Shown here one piece after another: positions 8,319 through 15,135 of a DNA stretch of 20,648 nt; position 1 is the first letter of the stretch, and every line of letters starts with the position of its first letter. The notes beneath the pieces were generated by a model that searched no databases, was not told the origin of the DNA, and saw only the letters and a program-made list of their open reading frames with translations. Both the position numbers and the translations under genes were made by a program. Source of the DNA: an uncultured Prevotellaceae bacterium (GTDB lineage: Bacteria; Bacteroidota; Bacteroidia; Bacteroidales; Bacteroidaceae); NCBI GenBank assembly GCA_946405695.1, contig CAMJIA010000024.1, positions 1-20,648 of the forward strand. Direction: 5' to 3'.

Positions 8319-10001
8319 CTACTTCTTTAAGTACTTCGCCAGCGGACTGTTGTTTGCACGCAGTCCCTTGGCAACGCTCTGTGCATTAGTCTTGGCACCC
8401 AGCAGCGACGTGTGGGTATGGTCGTGGTTGAAGTACTTCATGGCCTTTTCCTTTTTGCCACACTTCTTGTCTAGGAAGTCTGCCGTGATGTTATGCAGAT
8501 CGACAAATTCCACGCCCGTGGCCTCAGCCACCTCACGATACCATTTTCCATAGCTATCGTTGCGACGCTCTATCTTGCCGTCCTTCCACTCATTACGAGG
8601 TGTCAACGAGACGAGGATTGGTGTTGCACCCTTCTCACGGACATCCTGGATAAACTTCTTCAGATACCATCCGAAAGAGTACACCACCTCATAGCTACCA
8701 ACCTGCATATTGCTCTTCAACTTCTGGTCGATGACATTCTGCTTCGACAAGTCTTCCTTGGCTGCCTGCATCTTATAGACATGACAGGTATCCTGAGCGG
8801 TAGCAATGGCACCACGATATTTGGGTTTATCAATAGGACTGATGTCGTTATGACCGAACTGTATCAGCACAAAATCACCAGGTTTCAGTGAGTTGTACAC
8901 CTTCTCCCAACGGCCTTCATTCATATACGACCGACAACTGCGACCAGCCATGGCTGCGTTGACAATATCTATCTTCGTCTCGTCAAAGATGGTATTAGCC
9001 ACTGAACCCCAGCCCCACATGCCGTCTTCGTCCTTATCCGCATTCTTGACGGTGCTGTCACCCGTGATAAACACAACGGGTTTGCCCTCAGTGCGGGTGA
9101 TATTGTAAACAGGCAACTGCACATTGCGCATCATCGCCTTCAGCGGGTTCAGTGCAGGGTTATGACTAGCCATCAGTCCCTCAGCAGCGGAGCGTGCATT
9201 CATCATCGCACCAAAGCGACTGGTGTGTATCTTGTCCTGGAAAAAGTGGTAGTCGGTCTTCCACGGGCCATAGCTGTCCAGTTTCTGTGCCGAAATCTCG
9301 TTCAGATCTACAAAGGGCACACCTTCCTCGGCAGCCACCTGCATCTGCCACTGGGTATGGGGCTTGCGCACAATCTTACCCTTCTCATCATAGGCATTGC
9401 GTGGCGTCAAAGACATCAGGATAGGATTACCACCCATCGCGCGTACATCGTTTATATATTTTCGCATGTAGCCACCATAGGTATAGACTGTTTCCTGTTC
9501 CCCCGTCTCCTTGATGGTGACGTTCAATGTATCGTAGCCAGCACCAGGGATGCTGGCACGGGCACGCCCTGAGTCATATGGTCCGTTATCATTATGTCCG
9601 ATAGAGATAATCACCCAGTCGCCAGGACGGATAGCCTGACGGATAGGCTCCCACAGCTTGTTATAGAAGGTACGGCTACTCATACCACCCAAAGCCTGGT
9701 TCTCCACCGTTATCTTTGTCGGGTCGAAATACTCATGAGCATAGTATCCCCAACCCCACTGGCCATTGTTTCCATTACCCATGGTACCAGTGCGCATCGT
9801 GGAATTACCAATCAAGAACAGTACGGGGTTGTTACCCACCCTGCTCGACCCAGGTACTGGCCTAGCAGTCATAGCCTTAGCAATACTATCGGGGGTGTTG
9901 TCCACCACCTGATTGACATCCTTCACACCAGTACGATCTGTCACCTGTGCCGACGTTGTCAGCACAAAAGCCGACAACAAACAAAGCGTTATTCTTTTCA
10001 T
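8319..10001 (-). CDS. Tandem two-domain rhamnogalacturonan acetylesterase (CE12-like, SGNH fold)
   Basis: The protein is 560 residues from the ATG at 10001, which opens the signal peptide M-K-R-I-T-L-C-L-L-S-A-F-V-L-T-T-S-A-Q; the longer frame to 10070 covers the promoter. It holds two complete CE12-like domains. Domain 1 (about 58-280) has G65-N-S67-T, G135-H-N137-D and D256-K-I-H259. Domain 2 (about 306-555) has G314-D-S316-T, G383-H-N385-D and D527-H-T-H530. Both share W-G-W-G after block I and the run L-T-P-R-N, so they stem from a duplication. Domain 1 has Asn for the usual block I Asp beside the catalytic Ser; the Ser and the Asp/His pair remain, so it may still be active. CE12 enzymes remove acetyl groups from galacturonate in rhamnogalacturonan I, which opens the backbone to PL11 and PL26 lyases nearby. 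Confidence 0.88.
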   Translation of the reverse strand: MKRITLCLLSAFVLTTSAQVTDRTGVKDVNQVVDNTPDSIAKAMTARPVPGSSRVGNNPVLFLIGNSTMRTGTMGNGNNGQWGWGYYAHEYFDPTKITVENQALGGMSSRTFYNKLWEPIRQAIRPGDWVIISIGHNDNGPYDSGRARASIPGAGYDTLNVTIKETGEQETVYTYGGYMRKYINDVRAMGGNPILMSLTPRNAYDEKGKIVRKPHTQWQMQVAAEEGVPFVDLNEISAQKLDSYGPWKTDYHFFQDKIHTSRFGAMMNARSAAEGLMASHNPALNPLKAMMRNVQLPVYNITRTEGKPVVFITGDSTVKNADKDEDGMWGWGSVANTIFDETKIDIVNAAMAGRSCRSYMNEGRWEKVYNSLKPGDFVLIQFGHNDISPIDKPKYRGAIATAQDTCHVYKMQAAKEDLSKQNVIDQKLKSNMQVGSYEVVYSFGWYLKKFIQDVREKGATPILVSLTPRNEWKDGKIERRNDSYGKWYREVAEATGVEFVDLHNITADFLDKKCGKKEKAMKYFNHDHTHTSLLGAKTNAQSVAKGLRANNSPLAKYLKK

Positions 10002-10028
10002 GCTCTTTAAGTAGTTTGTATTCTGCTG

Positions 10029-10060
10029 CAAAATTAGTATATTTTCCGATATTATCCAAA
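10029..10060 (-). promoter_or_regulatory. Promoter of the tandem CE12 gene
   Basis: On the minus strand TTTG (10060-10057), a 20-bp spacer and TAATTTTG (10036-10029) match the Bacteroidetes promoter consensus in sequence and spacing. The start of transcription would fall near 10022, about 20 bases before the ATG at 10001. Confidence 0.65.
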
Positions 10061-10074
10061 AAATCATCAAAATT

Positions 10075-10106
10075 CTTGCATAATCAGGTAATTATTCATA
10101 CCTTTG
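10075..10106 (+). promoter_or_regulatory. Promoter of the GH115-esterase operon
   Basis: CTTG at 10075-10078, a 20-bp spacer and TACCTTTG at 10099-10106 fit the Bacteroidetes promoter pattern. The ATG of the GH115 gene follows 41 bp after the box. This promoter is divergent from that of the tandem CE12 gene, with only 14 bp between the two -33 elements, so one regulator could act on both. Confidence 0.6.
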
Positions 10107-10146
10107 CACGCAAACAAGCTATTTACTAAAACAGCCTTTTTACAAA

Positions 10147-12456
10147 ATGATGAAGAGATTAGCGTCATTGGTTATGCTGTGCTGCTCTATGAGCATGACG
10201 GCATTGGCATCGGACTTTGTTTGGTTTAATGGCAAGTCGCCCATCACGTACAACATCCCGAAAAAGACAGACCCTGTAGTAGCCATTGCCCTCGACATGT
10301 GGAAGGGCGACATGCAACAAGTCACCGGCATGACTCCTGTACCTGCAAGCAAGAAACAGGCTACGGTCAACTGTCAACACTCAAAGACCGTTCCCTTTGA
10401 CGGTTTCCGTATATTTATACAAGATAAGCAGATTGTCATCGAGGCCAGCAATGGCCGTGGTATGGCCTATGGTCTGCTGGAACTATCGCGCAAAGCCGGT
10501 GTGTCACCATGGGTATGGTGGGGCGATGTCACGCCAGAGAAGAAAGACCGCCTGATACTCGACAGCAATTTCCGTACGGAGCAGTCACCCAGCGTGGCCT
10601 ACCGTGGCATCTTCATCAATGATGAAGACTGGAGCCTGCGTAACTGGGCATGGAAAAACTACGAGAAGACAGACCAGTTTGGCGTTATGGGCCCCAAGAC
10701 CTATAAAGCCATCTTCCAGCTGCTGCTCCGTCTGCGTGCCAATGCCATCTGGCCTGGCATGCATACGGGTACACCCGGTTTCTTCACCATCCCCGGCAAT
10801 AAGGAGATGGCCGATTCATGTGGCATTCTCATCGGCACCAGCCATTGTGAACCGCTGCTGCGCAACAACGTAGCCGAGTGGGACCACGTTGCCCGTGGTC
10901 CATATAACTACATCACCAATCGCGAACGGGTGCAGCAGTACTGGATAGAACGCCTCAAAGAGGTCAAGGGCTCTGAAGAGTTCTTCACCATCGGCATGCG
11001 TGGCATTCACGACGGTTCGATGGAAGGCGTGAAGACGAAGAAGGAGAAACTAGAGGGATTGCAGCAGGTCATCGACGACCAGCGTGAACTCATCCGTAAA
11101 TATTATAATAAAGAGGTAGAGAAGGTGCCGCAGGTATTCATCCCTTATAAGGAAGTGCTGGAGATACTAGAGAGTGGTCTTAAGGTCCCCGATGATGTGA
11201 CGCTAATGTGGTGTGATGACAACTATGGCTATATGACACGTCTCTCCGACGCTGAACAGCAAAAGCGTTCGGGTGGCGGTGGCGTATATTATCACTTAAG
11301 CTATTGGGGACGTCCACACGATTATATGTGGCTCACCACTACCCAGCCCGGTCTCATCTATTCGGAGATGAAGGCTGCTTACGATCATAATTGTCGCAAG
11401 CTATGGATTGTCAACGTCCACGACCCCAAGGTGGCAGCCTACGATCTGGAACTGTTTTTGGATATGGCGTGGGATATCGACGGGGTAACCCCATCGTCAC
11501 TCGAACAGCACCTTGCAAACTGGCTCTGTACGCAGTTTGGCGACGAGGTTGGCAAAGCGCTATTCCCAGCCATGCAGCAGTTCTATCAGCTCTGTGGCAT
11601 CCGCAAGCCGGAGTTTATGGGCTGGACACAAGTTGAACTCGACAAGCAAAAGTATCCTGGAGGAAAGTCACATGTAACCGACATTGGACTGACCCGCCAA
11701 GAAGCAGCAGAGCGGTTAGAGTCTTTTGGATGTTTGAAAGCTATTGTCGACAAATGTCGTTTGTTGCTTCGCCCTGAGTTATCTAATGCTTATGAGGCTC
11801 ATATCGCCTACCCTATCTATGCCGCTGCAGCCATGACGCGCAAAATCGTTTCTGATTCAGCAACAAGTCATCTTGCCTATGAAGAAATTGTCGCACTAAC
11901 CCGTCGTTACAATGCGCTGGCCAATGGTAAATGGAAAGGGCTGATGGATGCTGCCCCACGCCAATTGCCCGTCTTTGAAGATATTTGTGGCCGATTGTAT
12001 GACGATGAGCCTTTCGAGGGTGTCGCCTGCAATGCTGCCGAATATGATGCTGCCTCTAAAGGAAGCCAACCCATCCAGATGCTTGGACACTCCATGAATG
12101 CTGTCAGTATTCCGAAGGGTGGAGAGTTGACCTATGAGTTTGAAACCCAACAGGAGGGGGACGCTGTTCTTTATACTGCGATGATTCCCACACAACCCAA
12201 CGACAAGGGAGACCTGCGCTATCAGGTGACGCTCGATAATCAGGAGCCTGTCGTTATCTCGCTCAAGGAGAAATACCGCTCTGAGTTCTGGAAAGTTAGC
12301 GTACTGCGTGGTCAGGCACTCAAGCAGACAGACGTAAAACTGTCAAAGGGCTCGCACACCTTAAAGGTGAAGGCCCTCGATGACCATATCATTATGGACC
12401 AATGGCTACTCGATTTCAAAAAGAATCGTAAGTTTTATGTAATACCAGTTAGTTAG
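10147..12456 (+). CDS. Secreted GH115 alpha-glucuronidase
   Basis: The protein is 769 residues with a signal peptide (M-M-K-R-L-A-S-L-V-M-L-C-C ... A-L-A-S). The mature start D-F-V-W-F-N-G-K and the stretch D-M-W-K-G-D-M-Q-Q-V-T-G fit the N-terminal domain of GH115. The central barrel carries the family-like segments Y-R-G-I-F-I-N-D-E-D-W, L-R-A-N-A-I-W-P-G-M-H, G-T-S-H-C-E-P, G-M-R-G-I-H-D-G, W-C-D-D-N-Y-G-Y and V-N-V-H-D-P-K. The last 150 residues form a beta-rich C-terminal domain ending near I-M-D-Q-W-L-L-D-F. GH115 enzymes release (4-O-methyl-)glucuronic acid linked alpha-1,2, best known from xylan, and some family members act on other glucuronylated plant glycans. With RG-I lyases on both sides, a glucuronate-decorated pectin or arabinogalactan side chain is a reasonable alternative target; this is inference. 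First gene of a three-gene operon with two esterases. Confidence 0.88.
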   Translation: MMKRLASLVMLCCSMSMTALASDFVWFNGKSPITYNIPKKTDPVVAIALDMWKGDMQQVTGMTPVPASKKQATVNCQHSKTVPFDGFRIFIQDKQIVIEASNGRGMAYGLLELSRKAGVSPWVWWGDVTPEKKDRLILDSNFRTEQSPSVAYRGIFINDEDWSLRNWAWKNYEKTDQFGVMGPKTYKAIFQLLLRLRANAIWPGMHTGTPGFFTIPGNKEMADSCGILIGTSHCEPLLRNNVAEWDHVARGPYNYITNRERVQQYWIERLKEVKGSEEFFTIGMRGIHDGSMEGVKTKKEKLEGLQQVIDDQRELIRKYYNKEVEKVPQVFIPYKEVLEILESGLKVPDDVTLMWCDDNYGYMTRLSDAEQQKRSGGGGVYYHLSYWGRPHDYMWLTTTQPGLIYSEMKAAYDHNCRKLWIVNVHDPKVAAYDLELFLDMAWDIDGVTPSSLEQHLANWLCTQFGDEVGKALFPAMQQFYQLCGIRKPEFMGWTQVELDKQKYPGGKSHVTDIGLTRQEAAERLESFGCLKAIVDKCRLLLRPELSNAYEAHIAYPIYAAAAMTRKIVSDSATSHLAYEEIVALTRRYNALANGKWKGLMDAAPRQLPVFEDICGRLYDDEPFEGVACNAAEYDAASKGSQPIQMLGHSMNAVSIPKGGELTYEFETQQEGDAVLYTAMIPTQPNDKGDLRYQVTLDNQEPVVISLKEKYRSEFWKVSVLRGQALKQTDVKLSKGSHTLKVKALDDHIIMDQWLLDFKKNRKFYVIPVS

Positions 12457-12491
12457 TTTACCGTTTACAGTTTGTTGTTTATTTATAGGAT

Positions 12492-13304
12492 ATGAAACGA
12501 TTATTGATTAGTTTTCTATTTATCATTTTTCAATTATCATTTAGCTCAGCACAGCAGAGCGCAGTCGTACACCCTTGGCAAGGTAAGCGTGTAGCCTATT
12601 TCGGTGACTCCATTACCGATCCGCGTAACAAAGCTGCCAAGAAAAAATACTGGGGATGGCTGGCCGACTGGCTAGGCATCGAGACCTATGTCTATGGTGT
12701 GAGTGGTCGCCAGTGGAACGACATCCCCCGTCAGACGGACAAACTGCTTCGTGAACATGGACAGGATGTGGATGCCATTCTCATCTTCTGTGGTACCAAC
12801 GACTATAATAATGGTGTGCCTATTGGTAAGTGGTGGGACGAGCACGAGGCACAGGTAGAGTACGGACACGGACAGCCTAAGAAGATGGTGACGCGCCGTC
12901 AGCGCACTCCGTCAATGGATCCCAACACCTATTGCGGACGTATCAATATCGCACTTGATTCGCTGAAGCGTACTTTCCCCACAAAGCAGATAGTGCTCCT
13001 CACCCCTATCCATCGTTCCGACTTCCATGCTAATGAAAAGAACTGGCAGTGTGACGAGTCGTATACCAATCAGTGCGGTGAGTATCTGGACGTCTATGTT
13101 GAGGCCGTGAAACAGGCTGGTAACATCTGGTCCGTTCCTGTTATTGACTGGAATGCAACAAGTGGGCTGTTCCCTTTGTTAGATGTTCACGCCCCGTACT
13201 TCAATAATGCAGATACCGACCGTCTGCATCCCAATGACAAGGGACATGAACGGTTGGCACGCACCCTTTTCTATCAGCTTCTCACCCTTCCATGCGCATT
13301 CTAA
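12492..13304 (+). CDS. Secreted SGNH/GDSL carbohydrate esterase
   Basis: The protein is 270 residues with a signal peptide (M-K-R-L-L-I-S-F-L-F-I-I-F ... S-S-A-Q). All SGNH blocks are present: block I G-D-S40-I, block II Gly in Y-G-V-S-G-R-Q near residue 69-72, block III G101-T-N103-D, and block V D243-R-L-H246 followed by P-N-D-K-G-H. A single domain fills the whole chain. It starts 35 bp after the GH115 stop and overlaps the next gene by 13 bp, so the three are very likely one operon. The fold covers acetylesterases and lipases; the setting suggests removal of acetyl or similar ester groups from plant polysaccharide. It differs from the CE12 pair (no W-G-W-G run after block I), so its preferred ester position is probably different. 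The substrate is not shown by sequence. Confidence 0.85.
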   Translation: MKRLLISFLFIIFQLSFSSAQQSAVVHPWQGKRVAYFGDSITDPRNKAAKKKYWGWLADWLGIETYVYGVSGRQWNDIPRQTDKLLREHGQDVDAILIFCGTNDYNNGVPIGKWWDEHEAQVEYGHGQPKKMVTRRQRTPSMDPNTYCGRINIALDSLKRTFPTKQIVLLTPIHRSDFHANEKNWQCDESYTNQCGEYLDVYVEAVKQAGNIWSVPVIDWNATSGLFPLLDVHAPYFNNADTDRLHPNDKGHERLARTLFYQLLTLPCAF

Positions 13305-14152
13305 GCGTTCTTCTCTTTATCCTTTGCTGTGGCTGTTCGGCCTCTGCAAAGGGAAAGGTGCCTGTTATCCTTGTAGCAGGGCAATCGAATGCGGATGGAC
13401 GGGTACCAATTGCTGAGTTACCAGCTGAACTGAAAGCATTTCGTTACTGCCAATGGAGTTATGGCAGCGGCGATTTCGAGACAGCTACGGGACAGTTCTC
13501 GCCATTTTCACCACGTGTGGCCAAACCGAAGATTGAAGCAAGTTGGGGCTTTGATGCTGTCGTGTATAAGAAATTGGAAGAACTATGGCAAAAGCCGTTC
13601 TATGTCATCAAACATACAGACGGTGGTACGGCTATCGACCCCTCCTGCAAGGCAAGCACACACGGACTTTACTGGTCGGCCGACACGACATTCCTCAACC
13701 ACACGACATCAGCCAGTCATGGCGGTAAGTCACTACTGAAGGCTTTCTTCCGACAGATTGATGACTGTCTGCCCAACCTCCCCAAAGGCTACGACATCAA
13801 ATGTCTCATCTGGCACCAGGGCGAGAGCGATCAGAAAGCAGACTCTCTGTATTATGACAACCTGAAGAACGTCGTTACCGCTGTGCGCCACCACCTTTAT
13901 ACTGTAACAGGAAAGAAGAAATATCTCCATTTGCCTGTTATCTGCGGAACCTATGCCAAAGGTAGCCGCATGCGCAGCCAGCGAGTCGTTGACGCACTAT
14001 TCCGTTTGGCTGCCGACGATAACAACTTCTACGTGGTGGAAGCTGAAGATCTCACCCTTCTTCAAGACCGTCTGCACTTCGATGCCCGCGGTGCACAGAT
14101 TCTCGGAGAGCGCGTCTTCGAAACAATGAAAGAAAAAAGCATTATAAAATGA
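13292..14152 (+). CDS. CE6/SASA-type carbohydrate acetylesterase
   Basis: The protein is 286 residues. Its ATG lies inside the last codons of the upstream esterase (13-bp overlap in another frame), suggesting translational coupling. The N-terminus M-R-I-L-S-V-L-L-F-I-L-C-C-G-C is a signal sequence; the C-C-G-C run could be an atypical lipobox, so a lipoprotein is possible. Hallmarks of the SASA/CE6 fold are V-A-G-Q-S32-N-A-D-G-R (nucleophile Ser), W174-H-Q-G-E-S-D180, and D259-R-L-H262-F-D-A-R-G-A as the Asp/His pair. Family members remove acetyl groups from xylan or O-acetyl from sialic acid. Here, beside GH115 and another esterase, plant glycan deacetylation is more likely than sialate. The stop codon overlaps the ATG of a 43-codon open frame by ATGA. 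Confidence 0.85.
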   Translation: MRILSVLLFILCCGCSASAKGKVPVILVAGQSNADGRVPIAELPAELKAFRYCQWSYGSGDFETATGQFSPFSPRVAKPKIEASWGFDAVVYKKLEELWQKPFYVIKHTDGGTAIDPSCKASTHGLYWSADTTFLNHTTSASHGGKSLLKAFFRQIDDCLPNLPKGYDIKCLIWHQGESDQKADSLYYDNLKNVVTAVRHHLYTVTGKKKYLHLPVICGTYAKGSRMRSQRVVDALFRLAADDNNFYVVEAEDLTLLQDRLHFDARGAQILGERVFETMKEKSIIK

Positions 14153-14280
14153 AGAAATATCACGAAATAAAGACTATTATTCCCAGGCTGGGAATATTAT
14201 TTTCCCAAGCTGGGAATGTTTTGTTCCCAGGCTGGGAACATGCAGCGCAATTAAAGCTGCATAAATGTCGAATAACCTAA
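14149..14280 (+). CDS. Possible 43-residue open frame across the palindromic repeats
   Basis: An ATG at 14149 overlaps the stop of the CE6-type gene as ATGA. The frame reads M-K-K-Y-H-E-I-K-T-I-I and runs through the three TTCCCA...TGGGAA palindromes (P-R-L-G, S-Q-A-G, P-G-W-E) before TAA at 14278-14280. The 22-bp repeat period is not a multiple of three, so each repeat is read in a different frame. That suggests the repeats act as DNA or RNA and that the frame stays open by chance, because the palindrome lacks stops. The ATGA overlap is the only positive sign. I see no known family. Confidence 0.2.
   Translation: MKKYHEIKTIIPRLGILFSQAGNVLFPGWEHAAQLKLHKCRIT
14180..14238. repeat. Three 15-bp palindromes with an exact 22-bp period
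   Basis: TTCCCAGGCTGGGAA at 14180-14194 and 14224-14238, and TTCCCAAGCTGGGAA at 14202-14216. Each has arms of 6-7 bases around a short centre. The 22-bp period is about two helical turns, so proteins bound to the three sites would lie on the same face of the DNA. Confidence 0.9.
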
Positions 14281-14308
14281 GGTTATTATATAATAACCCT
14301 ATGTTATT
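14271..14308. repeat. Two 17-bp AT-rich palindromes with a 21-bp period
   Basis: AATAACCTAAGGTTATT at 14271-14287 is a perfect palindrome around one central base. AATAACCCTATGTTATT at 14292-14308 is a diverged copy with 6-base arms. A separate hairpin TGCAGC/GCTGCA lies just upstream (14241-14246 with 14256-14261). None is followed by a T-run, so they are not typical terminators. Confidence 0.85.
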
Positions 14309-14328
14309 GATGGACAATTTTTGAAAAA

Positions 14329-14583
14329 ATCTCTCATCTCTCACATAATTGCTTGGATTGCCTTTGTATAAAGGCGTTCCGGCATGTGAGGGATTCTTTT
14401 TATCCCTCACATATCTCTCCTTCATCTCTCCCGTCAACCCTCATGCGGTCTTCAGCTAACGTCAAAGGCTGAAGGGAGAGATGATGGGAGGGATAAGGGA
14501 GAGATAAGGGAGGGATGACGTGAGAGATGAAAAACGTAGAATCCCTTTATTTAAAGGCCTCAGCGCCATCCGATGTGAGGGAT
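14329..14583. repeat. Cluster of G(G/T)GAG(A/G)GAT 9-mers in both orientations
   Basis: Five plus-strand copies start at 14474, 14486, 14497, 14508 and 14520 (11-12 bp apart), with others at 14386 and 14575. Inverted copies lie at 14336, 14402, 14413 (one mismatch) and 14424. Two related blocks flank the cluster, each a CCTTT-4-AAAGG hairpin (14361-14374 and 14544-14557) followed by TGTGAGGGAT. A stem CTTCAGC/GCTGAAG (14450-14456 with 14468-14474) sits inside, beside TCATCTCTCCC/GGGAGAGATGA (14422-14432 with 14474-14484). No protein is supported here. It looks like a dispersed intergenic element or a relic. Confidence 0.75.
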
Positions 14584-14671
14584 GGGCTACTTTTCATACA
14601 AAAAACTATTTGTCCTTATTCTTGCGTCCGAATCTTCGAATATTCAATTTCCTTATCTAAGACTCGCGTTT

Positions 14672-14690
14672 AGTCCGTAGGCTTCGGACT
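14672..14690. repeat. 6-bp stem hairpin
   Basis: AGTCCG (14672-14677) pairs with CGGACT (14685-14690) across a 7-base loop. No T-run follows on either strand, so a terminator role is not supported. Confidence 0.5.
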
Positions 14691-14728
14691 CGCCTGCAAA
14701 GGTGCGGTTCAAGGGCTGCACAGGCTGC

Positions 14729-14766
14729 ATTTTGTACGAAAAGTCCTATTTTGTACGCAAAGTCCT
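14729..14766. repeat. 19-bp tandem direct repeat
   Basis: ATTTTGTACGAAAAGTCCT (14729-14747) is followed at once by the same 19-mer with one change, A to C (14748-14766). Nothing coding overlaps it. It lies about 40 bp upstream of the putative ncRNA promoter. Confidence 0.9.
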
Positions 14767-14805
14767 GCACTTAAAAACCTGCTGTCCGATTAAATGTACG
14801 TGCCG

Positions 14806-14839
14806 TTTCGGCCTCTTTCAAGAATAGTCCGTACCTTTG
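14806..14839 (+). promoter_or_regulatory. Promoter of the putative ncRNA
   Basis: TACCTTTG at 14832-14839 is a consensus Bacteroidetes -7 box, with TTTC at 14806-14809 as a possible -33 element at a 22-bp spacing. No start codon downstream gives a plausible plus-strand protein that ends before the terminator. Confidence 0.5.
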
Positions 14840-14845
14840 CAAACG

Positions 14846-15095
14846 AGAAAAGGTTACAAAACGAACTACTTAAAATCAAAGAAAACAAACTGCTTAAAAA
14901 CGATCTGCCAAACATGCATCAATCATTCAAATTTACCCCAAGCATGGCCCACACCTTTTTACAGAGGCTACCAGCGGTAACCTCTCTCGCGAAAGCAGTT
15001 TCTGGGACGATGACGACTATTAATTCGATAAGATTTTCTTCATACAGACAGTTGCCGCACGGCTTGCCCGAGAGAGGGTCGCCCGTGCGGTTTTT
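14846..15095 (+). ncRNA. Putative structured non-coding RNA (about 250 nt)
   Basis: The unit is bounded by a consensus promoter box and a strong terminator, and contains no open frame that closes before the terminator. Inside is a hairpin at 14963-14985: AGAGG, C, TACC, loop AGC, GGTA, A, CCTCT. The 5' end AGGTTAC (14851-14857) is exactly complementary to GTAACCT (14977-14983), which is the 3' side of that hairpin, so two exclusive folds are possible. The 5' part also carries two related boxes, ACGAACTACTTAAAA (about 14861-14875) and ACAAACTGCTTAAAA (14885-14899). I do not recognise a known RNA family. It could also be the orphan leader of a lost gene. Confidence 0.45.
15055..15095 (+). terminator. 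Rho-independent terminator
   Basis: CCGCACGG (15055-15062) pairs perfectly with CCGTGCGG (15083-15090), with an inner CCC/GGG stem, and TTTTT follows at 15091-15095. On the minus strand no T-run follows, so it serves plus-strand transcription and not the converging gene. Confidence 0.85.
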
Positions 15096-15135
15096 ATTCC
15101 TTTACAAAACGTTTCATGAAATGGAAACCATCAAA

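Noticed and set aside
8294..8335. Shared bidirectional terminator between the convergent PL26 and CE12 genes
   Set aside because: Only a 5-bp stem (TACTT/AAGTA at 8320-8333) inside the CE12 coding end is visible, too weak to call.
13292..13340. Frameshift joining the two esterases at 12492-14152
   Set aside because: The 13-bp overlap is between two complete proteins, each with its own signal peptide and full catalytic set, so it is a normal operon overlap.
14180..14308. Palindrome array as a CRISPR array or intrinsic terminator
   Set aside because: Units are only 15-17 bp with 4-7 bp between them, too short for CRISPR spacers, and there are no T-runs after the stems.
14177..14437. Minus-strand open frame of 86 codons over the repeat region
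   Set aside because: It is made up almost wholly of the palindromes and 9-mer repeats, has no promoter box and no recognisable motif. A repeat-derived frame is more likely than a gene, though a repeat-encoded peptide cannot be fully excluded.
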